Source of the DNA: Microvirga aerophila
GTDB taxonomy: Bacteria > Pseudomonadota > Alphaproteobacteria > Rhizobiales > Beijerinckiaceae
Assembly (NCBI RefSeq): GCF_003332305.1
Contig: NZ_QOIO01000009.1
Span: 62,001-126,000 of the forward strand
Length of the DNA: 64,000 nucleotides
Reading direction: 5' to 3'
Each line of letters starts with the position of its first letter. Position 1 is the stretch's first letter. The notes under the pieces are model-generated. The model saw nothing but the letters and a program-made list of their open reading frames with translations, was not told the DNA's origin and made no database searches. A program made the translations under genes and the position numbers. Shown piece by piece: positions 30,882-38,731 of this stretch.

Positions 30882-30954
30882 CAAGTGCGGCGCTTGCCAC
30901 ATAACTCGTCTCATTCTACCGCAGAACGATATTTCCCCAGGGAGCACCTTTGAG

Positions 30955-31593
30955 ATGATCACCCGCCGTCAAACGCTTCAGCTTCTCGGCACCGCCGCCG
31001 CCACAGCCTTGATCATGACAAGCTTTCCGGCCCTTGCCCAGAACGTCGCGCCTCAGGACCTCGCGGTTCCCGGCCCGCTCGGAGACGTGGCCCTCGGGCC
31101 TGCCGACGCCAAGGTGACGATCATCGAGTATGCCTCGCTGACCTGCTCCCACTGCGCGGCTTTCCACAAGGAAAGCTGGCCCGAGCTTAAGAAGCGCTAC
31201 GTCGACACCGGCAAGGTGCGCTTCATCCTGCGCGAATTCCCGCTTGATCCCTTGGCCACGGCCGGTTTCATGCTGGCGCGCTGCGACGGCGAGGGCAAAT
31301 ACTATCCCATCACCGACCTGCTGTTCGACCAGCAGCGGAACTGGGCCTTCACCGAGAAGCCCCTCGACGCTCTTCGGTCGATGATGCGGCAAGCGGGTTT
31401 TTCACAAGAGAAATTTGATGCTTGCTTGAAGGATCAGAAACTTTATGACGCGGTGAACGCGGTGAAGAACCGGGGTATGGACCAGTTCAAGGTCGACTCG
31501 ACCCCGACCTTCTTCATCAATGGTCAGCGCCACCCTGGAAACCTGTCGATCGATGAGCTTGAAAAGATCATCAAGCCTTTGCTGGGTGAGTAA
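30955..31593 (+). CDS. DsbA-family thiol:disulfide oxidoreductase, exported
   Basis: The 212-residue protein starts MITRRQTLQLLGTAAATALI, a signal with twin arginines that looks Tat-like, ending near ALAQ. The thioredoxin-fold active site is CSHC (ASLTCSHCAAFH), with the cis-Pro region VDSTPTFFINGQ near the C-terminus. It would catalyse disulfide formation in the periplasm; the CSHC pair is unlike E. coli DsbA (CPHC) and closer to Com1/BdbD-like proteins. GAG precedes the ATG closely. The smc gene starts 45 bp later. Confidence 0.93.
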   Translation: MITRRQTLQLLGTAAATALIMTSFPALAQNVAPQDLAVPGPLGDVALGPADAKVTIIEYASLTCSHCAAFHKESWPELKKRYVDTGKVRFILREFPLDPLATAGFMLARCDGEGKYYPITDLLFDQQRNWAFTEKPLDALRSMMRQAGFSQEKFDACLKDQKLYDAVNAVKNRGMDQFKVDSTPTFFINGQRHPGNLSIDELEKIIKPLLGE

Positions 31594-31638
31594 TCCCCTT
31601 CATCCCGCCCCCACCGGGCGGGACGGAAAGGCGCGTCC

Positions 31639-34600
31639 ATGAAGCTGACGCGCCTCCGCATCGCAGGGTTCAAAACTTTCGTCGAGCCGATGGAGTTCCT
31701 GATCGAGCCGGGCCTGACCGGCGTGGTCGGGCCCAACGGCTGCGGCAAGTCGAACCTTGTGGAGGCTCTGCGCTGGGTCATGGGCGAGAACTCGCACAAG
31801 AACATGCGCGCCACGGGGATGGACGACGTCATCTTCTCCGGCTCGGGCAACCGCCCGGCCCGGAACTCCGCCGAGGTGATGCTCACCATCGACAATGCGG
31901 AGCGCACTGCCCCCGCGGCCTTCAACGACGCCGACCTTTTGGAAATCTCGCGCAAGATCGAGCGCGAGGAAGGCTCCACCTACCGGGTCAACGGCAAGGA
32001 AGTCCGTGCCCGCGACGTGCAGATCCTGTTCGCGGACGCCGCCACCGGCGCCCGCTCGCCCGCCCTGGTGCGCCAGGGCCAGATCAGCGAGATCATCTCG
32101 GCCAAGCCCCAGTCCCGCCGCCGAATCCTGGAGGACGCCGCCGGCATCGCGGGCCTCCATGCCCGCCGCCACGAGGCGGAGCTAAGGCTCAAAGCCGCCG
32201 AGGACAACCTGGTGCGCGTCGAGGACGTGCTGCGGGAGCTGGAAGCTCAGATCGAAAGCCTCAAGCGCCAGGGTCGCCAGGCCTCGCGCTACAAGAACCT
32301 CTCGGCCGAGATTCGCCGGCTCGAAGCCCTGGTCTATGCCATCAGCTTTGCGGATGCCCGCGAGCAGGCTGCAACCTCCGAGCAGCAGGCCTCCGACAAC
32401 TTGAAGGCGGTCGCCAGTCTCACCGAGGAGCAGACCAAGGCCGCCACCGCCCAGGCCGTCGCGGCCCATGCGCTCCCGGCCCTCCGGCAGGCCGAAGCCG
32501 AGGCCGCCGCGGCCCTGCAGCGTCTGACCCATGCCCGCAACGAGCTCGAATCGGAGGAGCGGCGCTCCAAGGACCGGGTGACCGAACTGGAGCGTCATAT
32601 CGGCGACCTCAACCGCGACATCGCCCGCGAGGCGGTGCAGCGCACGGATGCCGAAGCCACCATCGAGCGCCTCCAGGCCGAACAGGCCGAGATCGCCCAG
32701 ACGACGGAGGGGGCTGACGGCGCCCGCGCCGAGGCCCAGGAGCGCCTGAGCAACGTGGAGGCGGAACTTGCCGAGGCAGAGGCTGCCTTGAGCGCCCTTC
32801 AGGCTCAGACCTCCGACCTCAACGCCCGCCGCGCTGCCCTTGAGCGTGCTGTTCGGGAGGAGATGGAACGCGCCGCCCGCTTCGCATCCGAGCGTGAACG
32901 GATCGAGCGCGATATCGAGGCTCTGTCCGCATCAACGGACGATTCCCCGCCCATCGACATGCTCCGCGAGGAAGCCGCGATGTCCGAAGAGGCCGCGCAA
33001 GCAGCCGAAGAGGCCGTGATCGTGGCCCGAGAAGCCCTGGCGGCGGCGCGGGATGCCGAAAATCACCTGCGCCCGCCCCTGAACGAGGCTGAGCGGCACG
33101 CGCAGAGGCTTGAGACGGAAGCCCGAACGCTTGCGAAGCTGGTTATGTCCGCGACCGGCGATCTCTGGCCTCCGGCCCTTGACCAGATCACCGTCCAGAA
33201 GGGTTACGAGACGGCCCTGGGCGCAGCGCTTGGAGATGATCTCGAAGCCTCCACCAACCCGTCGGCCCCCGCCCATTGGGCCGCGACCGGAAGCGGCGAC
33301 GGCGACCCGGCGCTGCCCGAGGGCATCCGCTCCCTGGCGGACCTGTCGACCGCGCCAACAGAGATGCAGCGCCGTCTCAGACAGATCGGCGTTGTCGGCA
33401 AGGCCGACGGGCTTCGCCTGCGCGGCCTCCTCAAGCCCGGCCAACGCCTTGTTTCGCAGGAAGGCGATCTGTGGCGCTGGGACGGCTTCACCACGGCGGC
33501 GGAGGCTCCCTCCCCGGCGGCGCGGCGTCTTGCGGAGAAGAACCGCCTCGGGGATCTGGAGCGCGAGGCCGCAGAGGCCCGCGAACGGACCGAGCATTTG
33601 CGGCACGAGGCCGAAGAGGCCCTGAACGCCGTTCGCATCGCCGCATCGCACGAGATGCAGGCCATCGAAGCGGCGCGCCAAGCCCGCCAGGCCCTCGACG
33701 GCACCCGCACGCGGCTCGCCGTCGCGGAGCGCAAGGAAGCCGAGATCGGGCAACGCCGCTCCGCCCTGCAGGAAGCCCTGACGCGAATCTCGGAAAGCGA
33801 AAGCGAGGCGCAGGAGCGCGCGGAAGCCGCCCGGTCTAACCTCGAAGACCTTGCGCCGGCTCCCGATCTCGAAAGCAGACTTTTGGAGGAACGCACCCGC
33901 GTGGCGGAATTCCGCGCGGCGGCGTCCGAGGCGCGGGCCGCGCTCCAAGCCCTGATGCACGAGGCGGAGCTGCGCCGCCGCCGGCAGGAATCCCTTGCGG
34001 CCGACATCCGCCTGTGGACCGAGCGTGTCCAAAGAGCGGCCAGGGCGCATGAGGATCTGGGCGATCGCCTGGAGCGCGCCCAAGACGAGCACCAGCGGCT
34101 GCTGGAAGCTCCGGACACCTATCTCCTGCGTCGCCGCTCGCTTATGGCGGAGGTCGAGCAGGCCGAGGAAAGGCGCAAAGAGGCCGCCGACCGGCTCGCC
34201 GATGCAGAGACGCATCTGGCGGAGACGGATCGCACCGCCCGCGCCGCCCTCGAGGCTCTCGCGGCCGCCCGCGAGGCCCGTGCGGGATCGCAGGCCCGTC
34301 ATGAGGCGGCGACCCAGCGCCTCGCTGAGATTACCCATGCCATTGCCGAGAACCTGGAGACCACTCCGGCGGGCCTGATCGAACTTGCGGGCCTCAAGGA
34401 GGGCGTCGAGCTTCCCTCCCAAAGCGAAATTGAGACCAAGCTCCATTCCCTCAAGGGGGATCGGGAGCGCCTGGGCGCGGTCAACCTGCGGGCCGATGAG
34501 GAGCTCACCGAACTCGAGGCGAAATTCACAGGAATCGCCACGGAACGGGACGATCTCGTCGAGGCCATCAAGCGCCTGCGCCAGGCCATCGGCAGCCTCA

Positions 34601-35097
34601 ACCGCGAAGGCCGCGAGCGCCTGCTTGCCGCCTTCGACGTGGTCAATGCTCATTTCCAGCGCCTGTTCACCACCCTGTTCGGAGGCGGGACCGCCGAGCT
34701 GACGCTGGTCGATTCGGACGATCCCTTGGAAGCTGGGCTCGAAATCCTCGCCCGACCGCCGGGCAAGAAGCCGCAGAGCATGACCCTCCTGTCGGGTGGC
34801 GAGCAGGCCCTGACGGCGACCGCGCTGATCTTCGCGGTGTTCCTCACGAACCCGTCGCCGATCTGCGTGCTGGACGAGGTCGACGCACCTCTCGACGACG
34901 CCAACGTGGAGCGCTACTGCGACCTCCTGGACGACATGTCGAGGCAGACCGAGACCCGGTTCGTGGTCATCACCCACAACCCCATCACCATGGCGCGCAT
35001 GGACCGGCTGTTCGGCGTCACCATGGCCGAGAGAGGCGTCTCGCAGCTCGTCTCTGTGGATCTTCAGAGCGCCGAGCGCATTCTTGAGCCTGTCTAA
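31639..35097 (+). CDS. smc: Chromosome segregation protein SMC
   Basis: The 1152-residue ATPase has a Walker A motif GPNGCGKSN at residues 31-39, two long coiled-coil arms (Ala/Glu/Arg-rich heptads at about 170-480 and 650-1000), a hinge between them (around 490-640), and the ABC signature LSGGEQALTA with Walker B CVLDEVDAPLDDANV near the C-terminus. It condenses and organises the chromosome with ScpA/ScpB. Length is normal. It follows dsbA closely, so they may share a transcript. Confidence 0.98.
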   Translation: MKLTRLRIAGFKTFVEPMEFLIEPGLTGVVGPNGCGKSNLVEALRWVMGENSHKNMRATGMDDVIFSGSGNRPARNSAEVMLTIDNAERTAPAAFNDADLLEISRKIEREEGSTYRVNGKEVRARDVQILFADAATGARSPALVRQGQISEIISAKPQSRRRILEDAAGIAGLHARRHEAELRLKAAEDNLVRVEDVLRELEAQIESLKRQGRQASRYKNLSAEIRRLEALVYAISFADAREQAATSEQQASDNLKAVASLTEEQTKAATAQAVAAHALPALRQAEAEAAAALQRLTHARNELESEERRSKDRVTELERHIGDLNRDIAREAVQRTDAEATIERLQAEQAEIAQTTEGADGARAEAQERLSNVEAELAEAEAALSALQAQTSDLNARRAALERAVREEMERAARFASERERIERDIEALSASTDDSPPIDMLREEAAMSEEAAQAAEEAVIVAREALAAARDAENHLRPPLNEAERHAQRLETEARTLAKLVMSATGDLWPPALDQITVQKGYETALGAALGDDLEASTNPSAPAHWAATGSGDGDPALPEGIRSLADLSTAPTEMQRRLRQIGVVGKADGLRLRGLLKPGQRLVSQEGDLWRWDGFTTAAEAPSPAARRLAEKNRLGDLEREAAEARERTEHLRHEAEEALNAVRIAASHEMQAIEAARQARQALDGTRTRLAVAERKEAEIGQRRSALQEALTRISESESEAQERAEAARSNLEDLAPAPDLESRLLEERTRVAEFRAAASEARAALQALMHEAELRRRRQESLAADIRLWTERVQRAARAHEDLGDRLERAQDEHQRLLEAPDTYLLRRRSLMAEVEQAEERRKEAADRLADAETHLAETDRTARAALEALAAAREARAGSQARHEAATQRLAEITHAIAENLETTPAGLIELAGLKEGVELPSQSEIETKLHSLKGDRERLGAVNLRADEELTELEAKFTGIATERDDLVEAIKRLRQAIGSLNREGRERLLAAFDVVNAHFQRLFTTLFGGGTAELTLVDSDDPLEAGLEILARPPGKKPQSMTLLSGGEQALTATALIFAVFLTNPSPICVLDEVDAPLDDANVERYCDLLDDMSRQTETRFVVITHNPITMARMDRLFGVTMAERGVSQLVSVDLQSAERILEPV

Positions 35098-35213
35098 GGT
35101 TTTGCCGCCCCTATGCCGGTTCGGCGTCAAAATCGTGGACGCTTTGAGGGCGGACCCGGCGGAAACGAACTTTGTTCAGTGATTTCAAAAACTTAACTCT
35201 TTCCTGCCGGTCC

Positions 35214-35242
35214 TTGACAGGGGGGACCCTGCCTCATATGTT
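35214..35242 (+). promoter_or_regulatory. Sigma-70-type promoter of the F0 ATP synthase operon
   Basis: TTGACA (35214-35219) and TATGTT (35237-35242) are separated by 17 bp, a near-ideal pair, 65 bp before the atpI ATG. No other strong promoter candidate is seen in 35098-35306. Confidence 0.65.
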
Positions 35243-35306
35243 GCGCGCGGCTTTCGGGGCCGGGCTTCCAAGACCTTTTCCCGCACTGCTTTGAAAGGAA
35301 AACGCC

Positions 35307-35678
35307 ATGGCGGATCCCACGAAGCGGAGCGACGAGAACGGTCGGGAACCGAGCAGTTCCGACGACGCCAACCTTTCAGCGAGACTGAGATCTCTCGATG
35401 CGCGGATCGACAGGGCATCCGCACACCATGAGGTCAAGGAATCGTCTGCCCGCCCGACATCTGATTCGAGCGCTCTCGGTCAAGCCTTCCGGCTTTCGGC
35501 AGAGTTCGTTTCCGGAGTGGCTGCGGGCGGGATCGTGGGGTGGCTCGTCGACAGGCTGTTCGGAACCTCTCCTTGGGGGCTCATTATCTGTCTCATTCTC
35601 GGTTTCTGCGCCGGGATGCTCAACCTGATGCGAGCGGCTGGAATGCTGAAAAGCGCCCGGCACGATGAGAAAAGATGA
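35307..35678 (+). CDS. atpI: ATP synthase protein I (AtpI)
   Basis: The 123-residue protein has a polar N-terminal half (DPTKRSDENGREPSSSDD, RLRSLDARIDRA) and two membrane helices at about 57-77 and 87-107 (SAEFVSGVAAGGIVGWLV and WGLIICLILGFCAGML). AtpI helps assemble the c-ring of F0. AAAGGAA lies just before the ATG. It is the first gene of the F0 operon, as in other Rhizobiales. Confidence 0.92.
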   Translation: MADPTKRSDENGREPSSSDDANLSARLRSLDARIDRASAHHEVKESSARPTSDSSALGQAFRLSAEFVSGVAAGGIVGWLVDRLFGTSPWGLIICLILGFCAGMLNLMRAAGMLKSARHDEKR

Positions 35679-35734
35679 TGCCTTTCATCCCGACAGCCAC
35701 CCGGCGACAGGCAACAGCAAATTAAGAGCGGATC

Positions 35735-36463
35735 ATGGCAAGCCCGATTGAGCAATTCCAGATCAAGCCCATCATCCCTGTCATCAACTTCACGAATTCG
35801 TCGTTGTTCATGATCGGCGCCACCGCCGTCATCGTCGGCGGCCTGCTTCTGGCTACCCGCAATCGCGCCGTCGTCCCCGGCCGCGCGCAGTCCGTGGCCG
35901 AGATGCTCCATGACTTCGTGGCCAACACCCTGACGGATGCCACGGGCCGGGAAGGAATGAAGTTCTTCCCCCTCGTGTTCTCCCTGTTCATGTTCGTTCT
36001 GACGGCGAACCTGCTGGGCATGATCCCGGGTTTCTTCACGGTCACGAGCCATATCATCGTCACCTTCGCGCTCGCCATGCTGGTGATCGGCACCGTCGTG
36101 ATCTACGGCTTCGCCAAGCACGGAACCCACTTCCTCGGGCTCTTCGTGCCATCGGGCGTGCCGGCCTGGCTCCTGCCCTTCATCGTGGTGATCGAGCTCA
36201 TCTCCTTCCTGTCGCGCCCGATTTCGCTGTCTTTGCGTCTTTTCGCGAACATGCTCGCGGGTCACATCGCGCTCAAGGTTTTCGCCGGGTTCGTCGTTAG
36301 CCTCTTGGCTGCCGGCGGCGCCCTGACGATCCTCGCTCCGCTGCCGCTTCTCATGGCGGTTGCTCTCATGGCGCTCGAGTTCCTCGTCGCCGCTCTGCAG
36401 GCCTACGTCTTCACGGTGTTGACCTGCATCTACCTGAACGACGCGCTGCACCCGGGCCACTAG
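35735..36463 (+). CDS. atpB: F0F1 ATP synthase subunit a
   Basis: The 242-residue integral membrane subunit forms the proton half-channels against the c-ring. It shows five to six hydrophobic helices and the essential Arg region [14 protein letters not shown], with [20 protein letters not shown] at the C-terminus. Its N-terminal ITNS-type segment is typical ([12 protein letters not shown]). It lies 56 bp after atpI. Confidence 0.97.
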   Translation: MASPIEQFQIKPIIPVINFTNSSLFMIGATAVIVGGLLLATRNRAVVPGRAQSVAEMLHDFVANTLTDATGREGMKFFPLVFSLFMFVLTANLLGMIPGFFTVTSHIIVTFALAMLVIGTVVIYGFAKHGTHFLGLFVPSGVPAWLLPFIVVIELISFLSRPISLSLRLFANMLAGHIALKVFAGFVVSLLAAGGALTILAPLPLLMAVALMALEFLVAALQAYVFTVLTCIYLNDALHPGH

Positions 36464-36519
36464 GTCTGCGCTGAGTTAAACACTCCCCCTCCCGATCACA
36501 GATTCCTAAGGAGATCACG

Positions 36520-36744
36520 ATGGATCCGGTTGCTTTCAAGTTCCTCGGCGCGGGCCTTGCCTGCATTGGCATGGGCCTCGCCGCCATGGGCGTCGGCAAC
36601 ATTTTCGGCAACTTCCTCTCGGGCGCTCTGCGCAACCCGTCGGCTGCCGACGGTCAGTTTGCCCGCGCGTTCATCGGCGCGGCGCTTGCGGAAGGTCTCG
36701 GCATCTTCTGTCTCGTCGTCGCCCTCGTCCTGCTGTTCACCTAA
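36520..36744 (+). CDS. atpE: F0F1 ATP synthase subunit c
   Basis: The 74-residue proteolipid has two membrane helices joined by the polar loop RNPSA. The proton-carrying carboxylate is in the second helix ([19 protein letters not shown]; Glu in AEG). Several copies form the rotating ring. AAGGAGA precedes the ATG by 6-7 bases, a strong ribosome binding site that suits the high copy need. Confidence 0.97.
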   Translation: MDPVAFKFLGAGLACIGMGLAAMGVGNIFGNFLSGALRNPSAADGQFARAFIGAALAEGLGIFCLVVALVLLFT

Positions 36745-36800
36745 TCTAAAACGTGGATCGGGACGGCGGAGTGCCTTGGGCGCTTCGCCCTGGTAATGGT

Positions 36801-36821
36801 GACGGCGGACAACCCGCCGTC
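36801..36821 (+). ncRNA. Conserved-looking hairpin between atpE and atpF'
   Basis: GACGGCGG (36801-36808), loop of five, CCGCCGTC (36814-36821) is a perfect 8-bp stem in the 213-bp gap after atpE. It lacks a T-run, so it is more likely an mRNA-stabilising or attenuating structure than a full terminator. It could raise the amount of subunit c relative to b and b'. Confidence 0.45.
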
Positions 36822-36957
36822 ATTCATGTTTCGAGATCGGTTCCGAAAGCTCGAACCCGCTGCTCGAAACGTTTCGTTTTTATCCGCATTTTCGGACGGG
36901 CCGATGCCCGTAATCCGGAAAGCGCAGTAAGTCATCCGTCCCTTTAGGATCAGCTCC

Positions 36958-37506
36958 ATGGCTCAGGCTCAGACGACCCATGCTGCAACGGAAGCGCCTG
37001 GCGGCGCTCACGAAGAAGTCGGCTTTCCGCCTTTCATGACGGAAACCTTCGCCGGCCAGCTGGTCTGGCTGACGATCACCTTCGCGGCGCTCTACATCCT
37101 GCTCTCGAAGCTGGTTCTGCCCCGCCTGTCGGGAATCATCGAGCACCGCCGCGAGACGATCGCGCGGGATCTCGACGATGCAGCCACGATGAAGACCCGG
37201 GCCGAGGAAGCGGGCTCCGCCTATGAAAAGGCGCTGTCCGAGGCAAAGAGCCAAGCTCAGAGCCTTGCTCAGCAAACCCGGGCCCAGCTTTCCTCCGAGA
37301 GCGACGCCAAGCGCAAGGCCATCGAGGCAGACCTCGCCGAGCGTCTGGCAGCGTCTGAAGCGACGATCGCCGCCAAGAAGACCGAGGCTATGAGCCACGT
37401 GCGCAGCATCGCGCGTGACACGACGGTTGCTATCGTCGAGCGTCTGTCCGGCAGGGCGCCGAATCCGCAGGCGGTGGAAGCCGCCCTCGACCAGTCCAAA
37501 GTTTGA
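36958..37506 (+). CDS. F0F1 ATP synthase subunit b'
   Basis: The 182-residue stator subunit has one membrane helix (LVWLTITFAALYILLSKLVLP) at about residues 35-55, then a long Ala/Glu/Lys-rich coiled coil. Alphaproteobacteria carry two different b-type genes; this is the first (b', often called atpF' or atpG). Upstream 36745-36957 contains only the hairpin above. The next gene, atpF, starts 13 bp after the stop. Confidence 0.94.
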   Translation: MAQAQTTHAATEAPGGAHEEVGFPPFMTETFAGQLVWLTITFAALYILLSKLVLPRLSGIIEHRRETIARDLDDAATMKTRAEEAGSAYEKALSEAKSQAQSLAQQTRAQLSSESDAKRKAIEADLAERLAASEATIAAKKTEAMSHVRSIARDTTVAIVERLSGRAPNPQAVEAALDQSKV

Positions 37507-37519
37507 ACAGGAGATACGC

Positions 37520-38005
37520 ATGTTCGCCAGCGCTGAATTCTGGGTCGGCGTCGCCTTCGTCATCTTCTGGGGCGTCATGTTCTATTTCGGCGTGCCCGGG
37601 AAGGTTCTGTCCTCCCTGGACGGCCGCTCCAAGCGGATCGCCGACGAGCTCGCCGAGGCCAAGCGCCTGCGCCAGGACGCGGAGAACCTTCTGAAGGAGT
37701 TCGAAGCCAAGCGCGCCGCCGCCGAGCGCGAGGCCGCCGAGATCGTGTCCTCCGCCCGCGATGAGGCCCAGCGCCTCGCCCAGGACGCACAGGAGAAGAT
37801 GGCCGAGTTCGTGAGACGCCGCACCGCTTCTGCCGAGGCCCGGATCGCTCAGGCCGAAGCCCAGGCGTCCCAGGAAGTGCGGGCCGCCGCCATCGAGGCC
37901 GCCATCAAGGCTTCCGAGCGCGTCCTGCGCCAGGAGGTTTCGGGCCAAGCCGGCGCCGGCCTCGTGACCCAAGGCCTCAACGACGTTCGCGCGAAGCTGC
38001 AGTAA
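37520..38005 (+). CDS. atpF: F0F1 ATP synthase subunit b
   Basis: The 161-residue stator subunit starts MFASAEFWVGVAFVIFWGVM (a membrane helix), followed by the conserved LDGRSKRIADELAEA and a coiled coil of Ala, Glu and Arg. AGGAGA lies 6 bases before the ATG. It joins F0 to F1 together with b'. It is the last gene of the operon and is followed by a terminator. Confidence 0.96.
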   Translation: MFASAEFWVGVAFVIFWGVMFYFGVPGKVLSSLDGRSKRIADELAEAKRLRQDAENLLKEFEAKRAAAEREAAEIVSSARDEAQRLAQDAQEKMAEFVRRRTASAEARIAQAEAQASQEVRAAAIEAAIKASERVLRQEVSGQAGAGLVTQGLNDVRAKLQ

Positions 38006-38030
38006 GGATTTGATCAGGTCGGGAATCAAG

Positions 38031-38055
38031 GGCCGCCTCCAGGGCGGCCTTTTTC
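38031..38055 (+). terminator. Rho-independent terminator of the F0 operon
   Basis: GGCCGCC (38031-38037), loop TCCAG, GGCGGCC (38043-38049), then TTTTT at 38050-38054. It ends the atpI-atpF transcript 26 bp after the atpF stop. Confidence 0.9.
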
Positions 38056-38068
38056 GTTGGAGCCCCTC

Positions 38069-38719
38069 ATGCTGCTGATCTTCGACTGCGACGGCGTCCT
38101 GGTGGATTCCGAGGTCTTGAGCTGCCAGGTCGACGCGGATCTCCTCACCAGCCTCGGGATGCCTTACACGGCGGATGAAATTGCTCGGCAGTTCGTCGGC
38201 GTCAGTCTCAAGGACATGATCGCACGCATCGCAGCAGAGCACGGCCGACCCCTCCCTGCGGATTTTGGCGAGCGGATCAACCGCACCCTGTTCGCCCGGT
38301 TTGAGACCGATCTGCGCCCGATCCCCGGTGTGCGGGACGCGATCCTCGCCCTCCCCCACCGCCGCTGCGTCGCATCCTCATCCACCCCGGACCGGATCGC
38401 CCTCTCGCTTCGCGTCACAGGCTTGAGCGACCTCTTCGACCATCTCTTCAGTTCCGTGCAAGTGCCGCGCGGCAAGCCTGCTCCGGACCTGTTCCTGCAT
38501 GCTGCCAAGCAGATGGGTTTTGCACCCGCGGATTGCCTCGTGATCGAGGATTCCATCGCGGGCGTTCAGGCCGCACGCGCCGCCGGAATGAAAGTCATCG
38601 GTTTCACGGGTGGCGGCCATTGCGGACCACAGCATGGGGAGAGGCTGCGCGAGGCCGGCGCTTCGCTGGTTGTCGAGCAAATGTCTGACCTGCCTAGTGC
38701 CGTTCAGATCCAAGCCTGA
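38069..38719 (+). CDS. HAD-superfamily hydrolase (phosphoglycolate-phosphatase-like)
   Basis: The 216-residue enzyme has motif I FDCDGVLVDSE with the nucleophilic Asp, a helical cap, motif II in CVASSSTPDRI, motif III Lys in PRGKPAPDLFLHA and motif IV VIEDSIAGVQAA. It dephosphorylates a small metabolite; substrate is not readable. ATG at 38069 is chosen because the in-frame TTG at 38057 lies next to the T-run of the upstream terminator. It stands alone, separated from the atp operon by that terminator. Confidence 0.9.
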   Translation: MLLIFDCDGVLVDSEVLSCQVDADLLTSLGMPYTADEIARQFVGVSLKDMIARIAAEHGRPLPADFGERINRTLFARFETDLRPIPGVRDAILALPHRRCVASSSTPDRIALSLRVTGLSDLFDHLFSSVQVPRGKPAPDLFLHAAKQMGFAPADCLVIEDSIAGVQAARAAGMKVIGFTGGGHCGPQHGERLREAGASLVVEQMSDLPSAVQIQA

Positions 38720-38731
38720 ACAAACCCCAGC

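Noticed and set aside
32932..35130. Long open frame antisense to smc (732 residues)
   Set aside because: It is a shadow of the high-GC smc codons; smc has full Walker A, signature and Walker B motifs.
38057..38068. TTG start for the HAD hydrolase
   Set aside because: It lies three bases after the T-run of the atp terminator; the ATG at 38069 fits the family N-terminus.
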